Part shown: piece after piece, positions 8,605 through 16,186 of the stretch
How positions within the stretch are numbered: position 1 is the first letter of the stretch
Layout: each line of letters begins with the position of its first letter
NCBI RefSeq assembly: GCF_009764685.1
Contig: NZ_VHLM01000044.1
Coordinates: 1 to 35,143, forward strand
DNA from: Flavobacterium sp. I-STPP5a
GTDB taxonomy: Bacteria > Bacteroidota > Bacteroidia > Flavobacteriales > Flavobacteriaceae
DNA: 35,143 nt
Reading direction: 5' to 3'
Program-made: the position numbers and the translations under genes
Notes under the pieces: model-generated
Told to the model about the DNA's origin: nothing
Database searches by the model: none
What the model saw: only the letters and a program-made list of their open reading frames with translations

Positions 8605-8964
8605 CTATTTTTTTAAATTGTTTTTAGTTGAAATGATAATTGAAGCTATGATTTTTTTCAGTTCAACAATATCACGATTCAAAGAGTCATATTGCGATTC
8701 GTTCAAATATTCAGATCGAAACAATAATTCCAACCAATAGTCGCTTTCATTGGCTTCTTTTTGTGCAATTGCAAGTTTATGAATAAAATCTAATTTACTT
8801 TCCGCATGTTCTGATTCTCTGACTAACGCCCCAACTGAGGTACCGCTGCGGAGTAGCTGTTTACTTAAAACAAATTCCTTCTTTTCAGTACATAAGAATT
8901 GATACAATTTCACGATTCGTAACGCAAAATCAAATGATTTTATTTTTATGGTATTACCTGACAT
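8605..8964 (-). CDS. Four helix bundle protein (S23 / 23S rRNA intervening-sequence-like)
   Basis: A 119-residue, almost wholly alpha-helical protein of the S23/four-helix-bundle family. Signature blocks: an N-terminal SFDFALRIVKLYQFL helix, LSKQLLRSGTSVGALVRESEHAES, FIHKLAIAQKEANESDYWLELL, and a C-terminal helix ending in ASIIISTKNNLK. Relatives are encoded in 23S rRNA intervening sequences of some bacteria and in diversity-generating retroelements (Avd), but many are free-standing with unknown role. Inverted AATTATGA-type repeats flank the gene (8545-8580 and 8963-8990), and it separates rsgA from dtd. It may have arrived as a small cassette; this is inference. Confidence 0.85.
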   Translation of the reverse strand: MSGNTIKIKSFDFALRIVKLYQFLCTEKKEFVLSKQLLRSGTSVGALVRESEHAESKLDFIHKLAIAQKEANESDYWLELLFRSEYLNESQYDSLNRDIVELKKIIASIIISTKNNLKK

Positions 8965-8995
8965 AACTCATAATTCATAACTCATAATTGAAATA

Positions 8996-9973
8996 TTACT
9001 CCCTCGTTTTATCGCTTATAATTCGATCTTCGTTATGAATATCGGTGCGGTAATGTTCATCGTCACCCTCTAAAATTTTAAGGTAACTGTTGTAGCGTGA
9101 CCAAGCAATTTCATCTCGATCTAAGGCTTCTTTTATGGCACACTTAGGCTCTTCTTTATGCAAACAATTATTGAACTTGCATTGCTCTTTCAATTTAAAA
9201 AACTCGGGGAAATATCCACTAATTTCAGCCGGCTCCATATCTACCATCCCAAATCCTTTAATTCCGGGTGTGTCTATAATACTGGCGCCAAAAGATAAGT
9301 CATACATTTCAGCAAAAGTTGTGGTATGTTGCCCTTGTTTGCTGGCATCTGAAATGGTTTTTGTTTTCAAATGCAAAGCAGGCTCCATAGCGTTTACCAA
9401 TGTAGATTTTCCCACACCGGAGTGTCCAGAGAACATGCTAACTTTACCAATCATCAAGGCTTTTAATTCCTCAATTCCTTTCATTTCAGTTGAGGACACG
9501 CGCAAACAAGTATATCCTATTTGCTGATACACATGCTGTATGTACAATTGTTCGTCTAAAGTAGCCTCGTCAAAAGTGTCAATTTTATTAAACACCAAAA
9601 CCGTTTCTATTCCGTACGCCTCTGCAGTTACAAGAAATCGATCAATAAAATTAAAAGTTGTTGGCGGATTGTTTACAGTGATCAATAAAAAAACACGATC
9701 AATATTTGACGCGATAATATGCATTTGATGCGATAAATTAACCGACTTGCGTACGATGTAATTTTTTCTGTCATGAATATTAAAAATGGTACCCGTAACC
9801 GCATCTGATGTTTCCTCAAGCTCATAATCTACCACATCACCTACTGCAATGGGATTGGTACTTTTTATTCCCTTAATCCGAAATTTCCCTTTCATACGGC
9901 ATTCTATAAAATCTCCTTGTTCAGATTTTACGGTGTACCAACTTCCTGTAGATTTATAAACGATTCCTGTCAT
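8996..9973 (-). CDS. rsgA: Ribosome small-subunit-dependent GTPase A
   Basis: A 325-residue circularly permuted GTPase acting in late 30S ribosome assembly. Order of domains: N-terminal OB fold (about 1-75); GTPase with G4 NKID, then G1 GHSGVGKSTL, then G3 DTPGIKGFG (the permuted order typical of RsgA); and a C-terminal zinc site with C-x4-C-x-H-x5-C in CKFNNCLHKEEPKC. A box TACCTTTG (9978-9985) lies 4 nt before the ATG and could be a -7 element giving a near-leaderless mRNA, but I see no matching -33 box. Confidence 0.94.
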   Translation of the reverse strand: MTGIVYKSTGSWYTVKSEQGDFIECRMKGKFRIKGIKSTNPIAVGDVVDYELEETSDAVTGTIFNIHDRKNYIVRKSVNLSHQMHIIASNIDRVFLLITVNNPPTTFNFIDRFLVTAEAYGIETVLVFNKIDTFDEATLDEQLYIQHVYQQIGYTCLRVSSTEMKGIEELKALMIGKVSMFSGHSGVGKSTLVNAMEPALHLKTKTISDASKQGQHTTTFAEMYDLSFGASIIDTPGIKGFGMVDMEPAEISGYFPEFFKLKEQCKFNNCLHKEEPKCAIKEALDRDEIAWSRYNSYLKILEGDDEHYRTDIHNEDRIISDKTRE

Positions 9974-10055
9974 AGGGCAAAGGTAAAATTTTGTTTCAAG
10001 TTTATCCCGACACTTCGAGATAAAATTTGGAGTTTTTTTGTACTATCCTAAAAGA

Positions 10056-10086
10056 AAAATCCCAAAACGAATAGTCTTGGGATTTT
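10056..10086 (-). terminator. Terminator of the aromatic operon
   Basis: Perfect 10-bp arms AAAATCCCAA (10056-10065) and TTGGGATTTT (10077-10086) lie 38 nt after the DAHP synthase stop. On the minus strand the stem is followed by a T-rich tract. It separates the aromatic operon from rsgA. Nearby, 10001-10024 is a second short imperfect palindrome (TTTATCCCGA / TCGAGATAAA). Confidence 0.75.
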
Positions 10087-10123
10087 ATTACATTATTGCT
10101 TATCAATTAAATATTGTCTTTTC

Positions 10124-11206
10124 TTAAGCATTCAATACCTTATCTTGATGACTGATACTTTCTTGGTGAATGGCTTTAAACAATTTTAAAACAAATTCTT
10201 CTGAAAGTCCTTTGGTTTCTCCATCCAAAATCATTTTACCTAAAATTTCATTCCAACGGTTGTTTTGCAAAACTGCTACGTTAGCTGCTTTTTTCACCAC
10301 ACCAATTTCATCAGCTACTTTCATACGTTTGCCTAAAAGCTCTAGCAAAGTGGCATCTAAAACGTCAATGTTAGCACGTAGTTTTTTCATTTTCTGAGTA
10401 AAATCATCAGATACATCATCAATTTTACGAACTTTCAAATCAATAAAAATTTGTTTCAACGCATCTGGTGTTACTTGCTGAGCGGCATCACTCCAAGCAT
10501 TATCTGGATCAATGTGCGTTTCAATAATCATTCCGTCGTAATTCAAATCTAAGGCTTCTTGCGTAACCTCCAAAATCATTTTGCGATCACCTGTAATGTG
10601 AGAAGGATCTATAATTAATGGCAAGTCAGGGAATTTATTTTGCAATTCAATAGCGATTTGCCACTCTGGAATATTTCGGTATTTGGTTTTCTCATACGTA
10701 GAAAATCCTCTGTGAATCACTCCTAATTTTTCGATTCCTGCATTATACAAACGCTCTACACCACCCAACCACAAAGATAAATCTGGGTTTACAGGGTTTT
10801 TCACCAAAACAATTTTCTTTGTTCCTGCTAATGCATCAGCAATTTCCTGAACTGCAAATGGGTTTACCGTTGTTCTAGCACCTATCCACAACACATCAAT
10901 GTCATATTCTAAAGCTAATTTTACGTGAGCAGCATTGGCCACCTCAGTTCCCATTAGCAAACCTGTTTCTTCTTTAGCTTTCTTCAACCACTTCAAACCT
11001 ATTTCGCCCACGCCTTCAAATCCTCCTGGACGTGTTCTTGGTTTCCAGATTCCCGCTCTAAAAATACTTACATCAGAATTCTTCAACTCATGTGCAATTT
11101 TCAACACTTGGTCTTCGGTTTCAGCGCTACATGGCCCTGCTATTACTAATGGGTGGGTCAAATTAAATGCCTCCAACCAGTTTCTCATTTCTTTCTTATT
11201 TTCCAT
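10124..11206 (-). CDS. Bifunctional DAHP synthase (KDPG-like, type Ib) / chorismate mutase type II
   Basis: A 360-residue fusion. Residues about 15-260 form the DAHP synthase barrel: VIAGPCSAET, RAGIWKPRTRPGGFEG, GARTTVNPF, LVKNPVNPD, IHRGF, and DPSHITGDR. It condenses PEP and erythrose-4-phosphate. Residues about 270-355 are an AroQ-type chorismate mutase (RANIDVLDATLLELLGKRMKVADEIGVVKK), which makes prephenate. The fused mutase commonly gives prephenate or chorismate feedback control in this group (established for homologues, not shown here). It is the last gene of the aromatic operon and directly supplies the substrates of PheA and TyrA encoded upstream. Confidence 0.94.
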   Translation of the reverse strand: MENKKEMRNWLEAFNLTHPLVIAGPCSAETEDQVLKIAHELKNSDVSIFRAGIWKPRTRPGGFEGVGEIGLKWLKKAKEETGLLMGTEVANAAHVKLALEYDIDVLWIGARTTVNPFAVQEIADALAGTKKIVLVKNPVNPDLSLWLGGVERLYNAGIEKLGVIHRGFSTYEKTKYRNIPEWQIAIELQNKFPDLPLIIDPSHITGDRKMILEVTQEALDLNYDGMIIETHIDPDNAWSDAAQQVTPDALKQIFIDLKVRKIDDVSDDFTQKMKKLRANIDVLDATLLELLGKRMKVADEIGVVKKAANVAVLQNNRWNEILGKMILDGETKGLSEEFVLKLFKAIHQESISHQDKVLNA

Positions 11207-11277
11207 CTTTTCTAAATTTTATTTTCTAAGTTTCGTTTTTTTATCTTTTTTCGTGAATACTGCAAACTGTTAACTGC

Positions 11278-12135
11278 TCACTTCTTAACATTCATCCCGT
11301 TCAATATTTCTTTTATCTTATTCACACTTTCCATTTCATTGTAAATCGCCTCGTAATCCTCATTTTCTAACAGCTCCTTAAATTTAGATAAATTCAAGAT
11401 ATATTCATTCAAAGTTTTCACGACTTGCTTTCTATTTTGTTTAAAAATTGGTGTCCACATCGCAGGCGAACTTTTAGCAAGACGCACAGTACTCTCAAAA
11501 CCAGAACCTGCCATATCAAAAATATCCTGTTCGTGTTTCTCCTTGTCAATGACTGTTTTTCCTAACATAAAAGCACTGATATGGGACAAATGCGAAACGT
11601 ACGCAATGTGCTTATCGTGTGATTTCGGATCCATATACCGAATGCGCATTCCCATTTCTTGAAACAACGCCAACGCGCGCTCTTGCAATTTGAAAGTCGT
11701 TTTCTCCACCTCACAAATAATGTTTGTTTTGCCTTGAAACAACCCTTTTATCGCGGCCGATGGTCCCGAAAATTCCGTTCCAGCAATAGGATGCGTGGCT
11801 ATAAAATTTCTCCTTTTGGCGTGGTTGGCAATACCTTCACAAATAGGTAATTTTGTAGAACCCACCTCAAAAACAATCGTTTGGTCACCTATTGCCTCCA
11901 AAACTTGGGGCACAACCGTGAGCGCTACATCTACAGGAACCGAAACAATAACAAAATCAGCATGCATTAAGTCTGTAAATGTTGCCATTTCATCAATAAC
12001 ACCCAATTCAATTGCCTGATCCAAATGCTTCTCGTTCGTATCAATCCCATAAATTGTGGCGTGCGGATACAAATCTTTAATATCCAACACCATCGAACCA
12101 CCTATCAAGCCTATGCCTATTACAAATACTTTCAT
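11278..12135 (-). CDS. tyrA: Prephenate dehydrogenase
   Basis: A 285-residue NAD(P)-dependent enzyme. It oxidatively decarboxylates prephenate to 4-hydroxyphenylpyruvate for tyrosine synthesis. The N-terminal Rossmann motif is GIGLIGGSMVLDI. The family blocks ATHPIAGTEFSGP, HDKHIAYVSHLSHISAF, and the helical C-terminal dimerisation domain (DMAGSGFESTVRLAKSSPAMW) follow. No ACT or chorismate mutase domain is fused; the mutase is in the next gene. It lies in the operon between the aminotransferase and the DAHP synthase fusion. Confidence 0.93.
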   Translation of the reverse strand: MKVFVIGIGLIGGSMVLDIKDLYPHATIYGIDTNEKHLDQAIELGVIDEMATFTDLMHADFVIVSVPVDVALTVVPQVLEAIGDQTIVFEVGSTKLPICEGIANHAKRRNFIATHPIAGTEFSGPSAAIKGLFQGKTNIICEVEKTTFKLQERALALFQEMGMRIRYMDPKSHDKHIAYVSHLSHISAFMLGKTVIDKEKHEQDIFDMAGSGFESTVRLAKSSPAMWTPIFKQNRKQVVKTLNEYILNLSKFKELLENEDYEAIYNEMESVNKIKEILNGMNVKK

Positions 12136-12150
12136 TTTTTTATTTTTATC

Positions 12151-12228
12151 CGAAGCTTATCCTGCTATCCGTTGCAATCTTTCCTGCCGAACGCCGGCAG
12201 CAAAGGATTTCCACTGCTATCAGGGCTA
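12151..12228. repeat. Variable-core palindromic repeat, copy 2
   Basis: Lies between tyrA (5' end) and the aminotransferase (3' end). Read on the minus strand the left flank is AGCCCTGATAGCAGTGG, then AAATCCTTTG. The core stem is CTGCCG / CGGCAG (12184-12189 and 12195-12200). The right flank is AAGATTGCAACGGATAGCAGG. It has the best-preserved flanks of the five copies. Confidence 0.65.
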
Positions 12229-12322
12229 GAAAACCTCGTTATACAGAAATTTATTTTTTCATTAAACCAATTCATTTTATAAAGAATAATAACTTATCAC
12301 AATAAATCTCTCTGCTATTTCA

Positions 12323-12348
12323 TTCCCCCTTTGCGGGTCAGGGGGCTA
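12323..12348. repeat. C5-TAA-C5 / G5 palindromic element, degenerate copy at a stop codon
   Basis: A degenerate copy of the G/C-rich palindrome (minus strand: GCCCCCTGACCC then GCAAAGGGGGAA). The TAG stop codon of the aminotransferase is immediately adjacent, at 12346-12348. The element may therefore have supplied the present stop codon. Confidence 0.65.
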
Positions 12349-13491
12349 AAATCGACTGATTGCCTCTCTAATTCTTTCTTCTTCAACACACAAAGCAAAC
12401 CGAATGTACCCTTCGCCGTTACTCCCAAAAATAGTTCCCGGTGTAATAAAAATTGATTTCTCATGCAAGATTATATCAATAAACGCTTCTGCTGATGTAA
12501 CTCCATCGGGTAATTTTGCCCAAACAAACAAACCAACACCTTCTTTATACACTTTACAACCCAGTTTTTCAGCAAGTTCCTCTGTTACAATTCGTCTTTT
12601 TTTATAGATTTCATTCATAGCATCAAACCAAGCTTTATCACTTTTCAGCGCTGCAACAGCACCTTTTTGAATGCCGTAAAACATACCGCTATCCATATTG
12701 CTTTTTACTTTCAAAACCGCATCAATAGCATTGGCGTTTCCTAACACCATTCCTACTCGCCAGCCTGCCATGTTAAAAGTTTTACTCAAAGAATTCAGTT
12801 CTAAAGCCACATCCTTTGCTCCTTCTACCTGCAACAAACTCATCGGATTATCACTCAAAACGAAACTATATGGATTGTCGTTGACCAATAAAATTTCATG
12901 TTTTGCAGCAAAAGCCACTAATTTTTCAAACAATTCCAAACTGCCTCTAGCTCCCGTAGGCATATGCGGATACCCAATCCACATGATCTTTACCTTGGAT
13001 AAATCCAATTGCTCCAAAGCTTCAAAATCCGGCTCCCATTGGTTTCCTTCTTTCAAATCATAATATACTGGAACCGCTCCAACTAAATTGGTCACTGATG
13101 TGTACGTAGGATAGCCCGGATTCGGAATCAAAACGTGATCGCCTTCATTTAAAAAAGCCAGCGAAATGTGCATAATTCCTTCCTTGGAACCCATCAAAGG
13201 CAAAATTTCTGTTACAGGGTTGAGTGTTACACCATAATTTTTGGAATAAAAAGCAGCCATACCTTCGCGCAACTCTGGTAAACCTTGATAACTTTGGTAT
13301 TGATGTGCATTTTCATCTTGCATCGCAGCTACAATTGCAGCTACAATAGCAGGCGCCGGTTGTAAATCAGGACTCCCAATTCCCATATTAATGATGGGTT
13401 TTCCTTCGGCTGCCAGTTGCCTTACTTCTCTCAATTTGGAGGAGAAATAGTATTCTTCAATGATATGGAGACGCTTTGCTGTGGTAATCAT
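12346..13491 (-). CDS. PLP-dependent aminotransferase (class I/II), probably aromatic
   Basis: A 381-residue fold-type I aminotransferase. Recognisable features: MGIGSPDLQP near residue 37, PLMGSKEGIMH, the cofactor-binding NDNPY block, and the Schiff-base lysine in LNSLSKTFNMAGWRVG. The C-terminus has the substrate-carboxylate arginine in GEGYIRFAL. It sits between pheA and tyrA, so it probably transaminates phenylpyruvate and 4-hydroxyphenylpyruvate, or makes arogenate. Sequence alone also allows aspartate or LL-diaminopimelate aminotransferase. The last codons run straight into a repetitive element. Confidence 0.88.
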   Translation of the reverse strand: MITTAKRLHIIEEYYFSSKLREVRQLAAEGKPIINMGIGSPDLQPAPAIVAAIVAAMQDENAHQYQSYQGLPELREGMAAFYSKNYGVTLNPVTEILPLMGSKEGIMHISLAFLNEGDHVLIPNPGYPTYTSVTNLVGAVPVYYDLKEGNQWEPDFEALEQLDLSKVKIMWIGYPHMPTGARGSLELFEKLVAFAAKHEILLVNDNPYSFVLSDNPMSLLQVEGAKDVALELNSLSKTFNMAGWRVGMVLGNANAIDAVLKVKSNMDSGMFYGIQKGAVAALKSDKAWFDAMNEIYKKRRIVTEELAEKLGCKVYKEGVGLFVWAKLPDGVTSAEAFIDIILHEKSIFITPGTIFGSNGEGYIRFALCVEEERIREAISRF

Positions 13492-13534
13492 GTGTAAATT
13501 TTTATATCTGTGTAACTTGGTAACTCGAGGCTGT

Positions 13535-14362
13535 TTATATTTTAGTATTCTTGTATTCGCCCAAGACTTTAAAGTATTCGGCCATAATATTCAATAATGA
13601 TTTTGCTTTAGCATAATCTTCGTATTTCTCAAAAGTGACATCCACAAAAAAGGAATATTTCCATGGCGTTTCAATTTTGGGCAAAGATTGAATCTTAGTT
13701 AAATTCAATTTACAATCGCTCATTACGTTTAAAACTGCTGCTAAACTCCCGCGTTTGTGATCCAGTTCAAATTTTATCGATGCTCTGTTGATTTCACTTT
13801 CAGGAACAAATGAATTTTCTTTTTTGATAATCACAAAGCGCGTCATGTTGTTCTTAATCGTTTGGATTTCTGGCGCAATAATTTCCAAATCATACATTTC
13901 CGAAGCTGTTTTACTTGCAATTGCCGCTATTCCTTTCAGTTGATTTTCCTGAATTCTTCGCGCTGTTTCAGCAGTGTCTTTGTCTTCAACCAATTTGATA
14001 TTGGGATATTTTTTTAAGAAATCCATGCACTGCAACAATGCCATCGGATGCGAATGTACTTCCTGAATATCTTCTATTTTCTGACCTTTCAACGCCATTA
14101 AATTTTGATGAATATTCAAATAATGCTCACCAATTATGTGTAAATTATTCTTGTCAATTAGCGCGTAATTCGGAATAATTGGACCTGCAATAGAATTCTC
14201 AATGGCCATCACAGCTTGGTCAGACTTACCCGATAACAGACTGTCTACCAATTCCTCAAAAGACAAACACTCGTCAAGAATAAATTCATGATTGAAATAT
14301 TCTTGTGCTACTTGATGATGAAACGAGCCCGTAATGCCTTGTATTCCTATAATTGTATTCAT
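13535..14362 (-). CDS. pheA: Prephenate dehydratase with ACT domain
   Basis: A 275-residue enzyme converting prephenate to phenylpyruvate. The catalytic domain (about 1-180) has GIQGITGSFHHQVAQEYF, the AIENSIAG block, and NNMTRFVII, which contains the conserved T-R-F. The C-terminal ACT domain (about 195-270) has the family KRGSLAAVLNVMSDCKLNLTKIQSLP, which usually binds phenylalanine for feedback inhibition. ATG 14362 is chosen over an in-frame ATG at 14401 because the longer form would begin inside a terminator hairpin. It is first in the aromatic operon and lies 18 nt after the attenuator's T run. Confidence 0.94.
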   Translation of the reverse strand: MNTIIGIQGITGSFHHQVAQEYFNHEFILDECLSFEELVDSLLSGKSDQAVMAIENSIAGPIIPNYALIDKNNLHIIGEHYLNIHQNLMALKGQKIEDIQEVHSHPMALLQCMDFLKKYPNIKLVEDKDTAETARRIQENQLKGIAAIASKTASEMYDLEIIAPEIQTIKNNMTRFVIIKKENSFVPESEINRASIKFELDHKRGSLAAVLNVMSDCKLNLTKIQSLPKIETPWKYSFFVDVTFEKYEDYAKAKSLLNIMAEYFKVLGEYKNTKI

Positions 14363-14380
14363 TTTACACACTTTTAAGCA

Positions 14381-14408
14381 AAAAAAAATCCCGATTTGCA
14401 TCGGGATT
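14381..14408 (-). terminator. Attenuator terminator hairpin upstream of pheA
   Basis: On the minus strand, 9-bp perfect arms AATCCCGAT and ATCGGGATT (14400-14408 and 14387-14395) with a 4-nt loop are followed by eight or more T (to 14381). It stands between the leader peptide and the pheA start rather than after a gene, which is the position of an attenuator. Confidence 0.82.
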
Positions 14409-14462
14409 GTATATTTATAGTATCAATTTAATTTTTGAATTAAATAACCATGCAACAATCCC
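14403..14462 (-). promoter_or_regulatory. Antiterminator pairing of the pheA leader
   Basis: GGGATTGT, inside the last part of the leader peptide (minus strand; plus 14455-14462), is a perfect 8-nt complement of ACAATCCC (plus 14403-14410). The latter contains the 5' arm of the terminator. The two pairings exclude each other. A ribosome stalled at the Phe/Tyr/Trp codons would leave GGGATTGT free and allow antitermination; a ribosome reaching the leader stop codon would cover it. Confidence 0.75.
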
Positions 14463-14520
14463 TTTCTACCTTCCAGAAGAAATAATAAGAGTTGCTAAAA
14501 TAAAATCGGTTACTCAACAT
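14440..14520 (-). CDS. Aromatic-amino-acid leader peptide of the pheA operon
   Basis: A 26-codon ORF, ATG to TAA. Residues 6-16 are FYFSNSYYFFW: eight of eleven residues are Phe, Tyr or Trp. Composition, size, position before pheA, and overlap with a terminator/antiterminator pair match ribosome-mediated attenuation as in enterobacterial pheL. The mix of all three aromatic residues fits an operon that starts the common pathway (DAHP synthase) as well as the Phe and Tyr branches. It carries no obvious Shine-Dalgarno, which is normal in Bacteroidota. Confidence 0.78.
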   Translation of the reverse strand: MLSNRFYFSNSYYFFWKVERDCCMVI

Positions 14521-14550
14521 GTTGTTGTATTTTTTGTATTGATTACTTTG

Positions 14551-14583
14551 CGAATGTATACATAATTTTTAACTGCACCCAAA
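14551..14583 (-). promoter_or_regulatory. Promoter of the aromatic operon
   Basis: On the minus strand TTTG (14580-14583), 21 nt, then TACATTCG (14551-14558; one mismatch to TAnnTTTG). The leader ATG is 30 nt downstream. The remaining gap (14584-14751) holds a hairpin AATTCTTGT / ACAAGAATT (14687-14718), which may end the symporter transcript, although its T run is about 17 nt away. Confidence 0.5.
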
Positions 14584-14751
14584 AAAAAGTTGATTTTATG
14601 ACACAAAAAAGAGATTCGCTAAAAAGTTGGTTATTAATTATGTAATGTTTAAAAAAAGGCTTTAAAAAAAACATTCATACAACAGCAATTCTTGTATTGT
14701 AAAGTACAAACAAGAATTAGCTTTGCTACAACACATAATATTGAAAGGGAT

Positions 14752-15999
14752 TTATATAAGTACTTTTTCAGAAAGCCATTTTTTTCCTTCTGCAATTCTT
14801 GCCACTAGCATTGCCGAAATCAAATCTCCATTTGCGTTAAGTAAAGTTGCCATTGGATCAACCAAAGTTCCAATAATCATTGCTGCTGGCAAGGCTTGTT
14901 CCATGGGAAAACCATAAACGGTTATCGCCAGGATTTCGCCTATGTAACCACCATTAGGAATACCACCTTCAACAACAGAAACCACAACTGTAATTCCTAA
15001 AGCGGTAAGAATTGTAACTGGATCCGTAAAATCCTTACCAAACATGGCGAAAATAACGGCTATCTTGATAATGGATGACATACTTGAACCATCTTTATGC
15101 AAAGGTGCACCCAAGGGAATAACGACATTCCTAATGTGAGCAGGAATATTAATTTTTTCGGCACCCTCAAGATTTGCAGGAATGGTTGCAATACTACTGC
15201 AGGTACCAATAGCTGTTAACGAAGGTGTTATATTATTTTTCCAAAACACTTTAAACCCTAATTTGCCGCCCGCCATGTAGGCATATAAACTAAAGAATAC
15301 AATGAAGTAAAAAGCACAAACAGCATAGTAAAGCCCTAGCGGCTTGGCATAAGCACCAAACAATTGCGGACCAAAAATACCCACCTGATAAGCAAAATAG
15401 GCACCCAAACCTACAGGTGCTGTTTGCATAATAATGTGTAGCAATTGTTTCATTACTTCGTTACCAGATTGTAAAAACCTACTGAAATCATTGCCTTTTT
15501 CACCAGATTGCAAGCTGGCAAAACCCACTAAAAAGGAAAAAAGAATGAGTGCCAGCATGTTTTTTCGCGACAACAATTCATAAAAATCACCCGCGGTAAG
15601 CAATTGGGATATCTGAGAACCGGTGCTGCTTTCGGCTACAATTTCTAGCGGAACTTGAGAAATGATAATATCTTGATGAATTGGAAAAATCAAAACTCCT
15701 ACCACCATAAGGATTGCAGAAACCAAGACCGTAAATAAAAAGACTCCAATTACGATTAAGAATAACTTTCCTAGTTTTTCGGTTTTTTCTAAAGTAGCAA
15801 TTGATGCCGATATGGTAAAAAACACTAATGGAATTATAGCCGTAAACAACAAATTTAGAAAAATGTCTCCCAAAGGTTTCAAAACCTCCACCTCTTTACC
15901 AAAAACCAATCCTAATACACTTCCTGCAAGGATACCACCAAGAAGTAGCATAATGCTTTTGTAATTTTTCACGAAACCTCCTGATCCTATGTCTTTCAT
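14752..15999 (-). CDS. Dicarboxylate/amino acid:cation symporter (DAACS family)
   Basis: A 415-residue inner-membrane transporter of the GltP/DctA/GltT family. It couples uptake of glutamate, aspartate or C4-dicarboxylates to Na+ or H+. It has several hydrophobic segments from residue 13 onward. The characteristic helical-hairpin 1 has the serine-rich SLTAIGTCSSIATIPANLE. TM7 with NMDGT is replaced by HKDGSSMSS. Hairpin 2 and TM8 include GGIPNGGYIGE and DPMATLLNANGD, with the substrate-binding D and N residues. The exact substrate cannot be read from sequence. It diverges from gldA, with a shared upstream region. Confidence 0.88.
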   Translation of the reverse strand: MKDIGSGGFVKNYKSIMLLLGGILAGSVLGLVFGKEVEVLKPLGDIFLNLLFTAIIPLVFFTISASIATLEKTEKLGKLFLIVIGVFLFTVLVSAILMVVGVLIFPIHQDIIISQVPLEIVAESSTGSQISQLLTAGDFYELLSRKNMLALILFSFLVGFASLQSGEKGNDFSRFLQSGNEVMKQLLHIIMQTAPVGLGAYFAYQVGIFGPQLFGAYAKPLGLYYAVCAFYFIVFFSLYAYMAGGKLGFKVFWKNNITPSLTAIGTCSSIATIPANLEGAEKINIPAHIRNVVIPLGAPLHKDGSSMSSIIKIAVIFAMFGKDFTDPVTILTALGITVVVSVVEGGIPNGGYIGEILAITVYGFPMEQALPAAMIIGTLVDPMATLLNANGDLISAMLVARIAEGKKWLSEKVLI

Positions 16000-16021
16000 G
16001 TGTCTTTTGAGCTATTTTTAG

Positions 16022-16053
16022 TAAATATAGAAATCTAAATGATAGCGGTGCAA
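16022..16053 (-). promoter_or_regulatory. Probable promoter of the symporter gene
   Basis: Minus strand: TTG (16051-16053), 21 nt, TATATTTA (16022-16029, one mismatch to TAnnTTTG). The start codon is 23 nt downstream. Confidence 0.45.
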
Positions 16054-16162
16054 TCACGATGCTACTTTTTTAAAATAGTAATAGAAGTACGAGCCGCTAT
16101 TCCTGAAAAAATTATTCGTGAATTAGTAGGCAATCGAACAACAAATCCATTCATTTTCTGTT

Positions 16163-16170
16163 TACTTTTG
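16163..16170 (+). promoter_or_regulatory. -7 box of gldA
   Basis: TACTTTTG matches TAnnTTTG and ends 16 nt before the gldA ATG. No clear TTG is seen at the usual -33 distance, so the promoter is only half supported. Confidence 0.4.
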
Positions 16171-16186
16171 CAACAAATAATTCATC

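Noticed and set aside
14409..14580. T-box or tRNA-like leader before pheA
   Set aside because: No T-box sequence or specifier loop; the coding leader peptide and alternative stems explain the region better.
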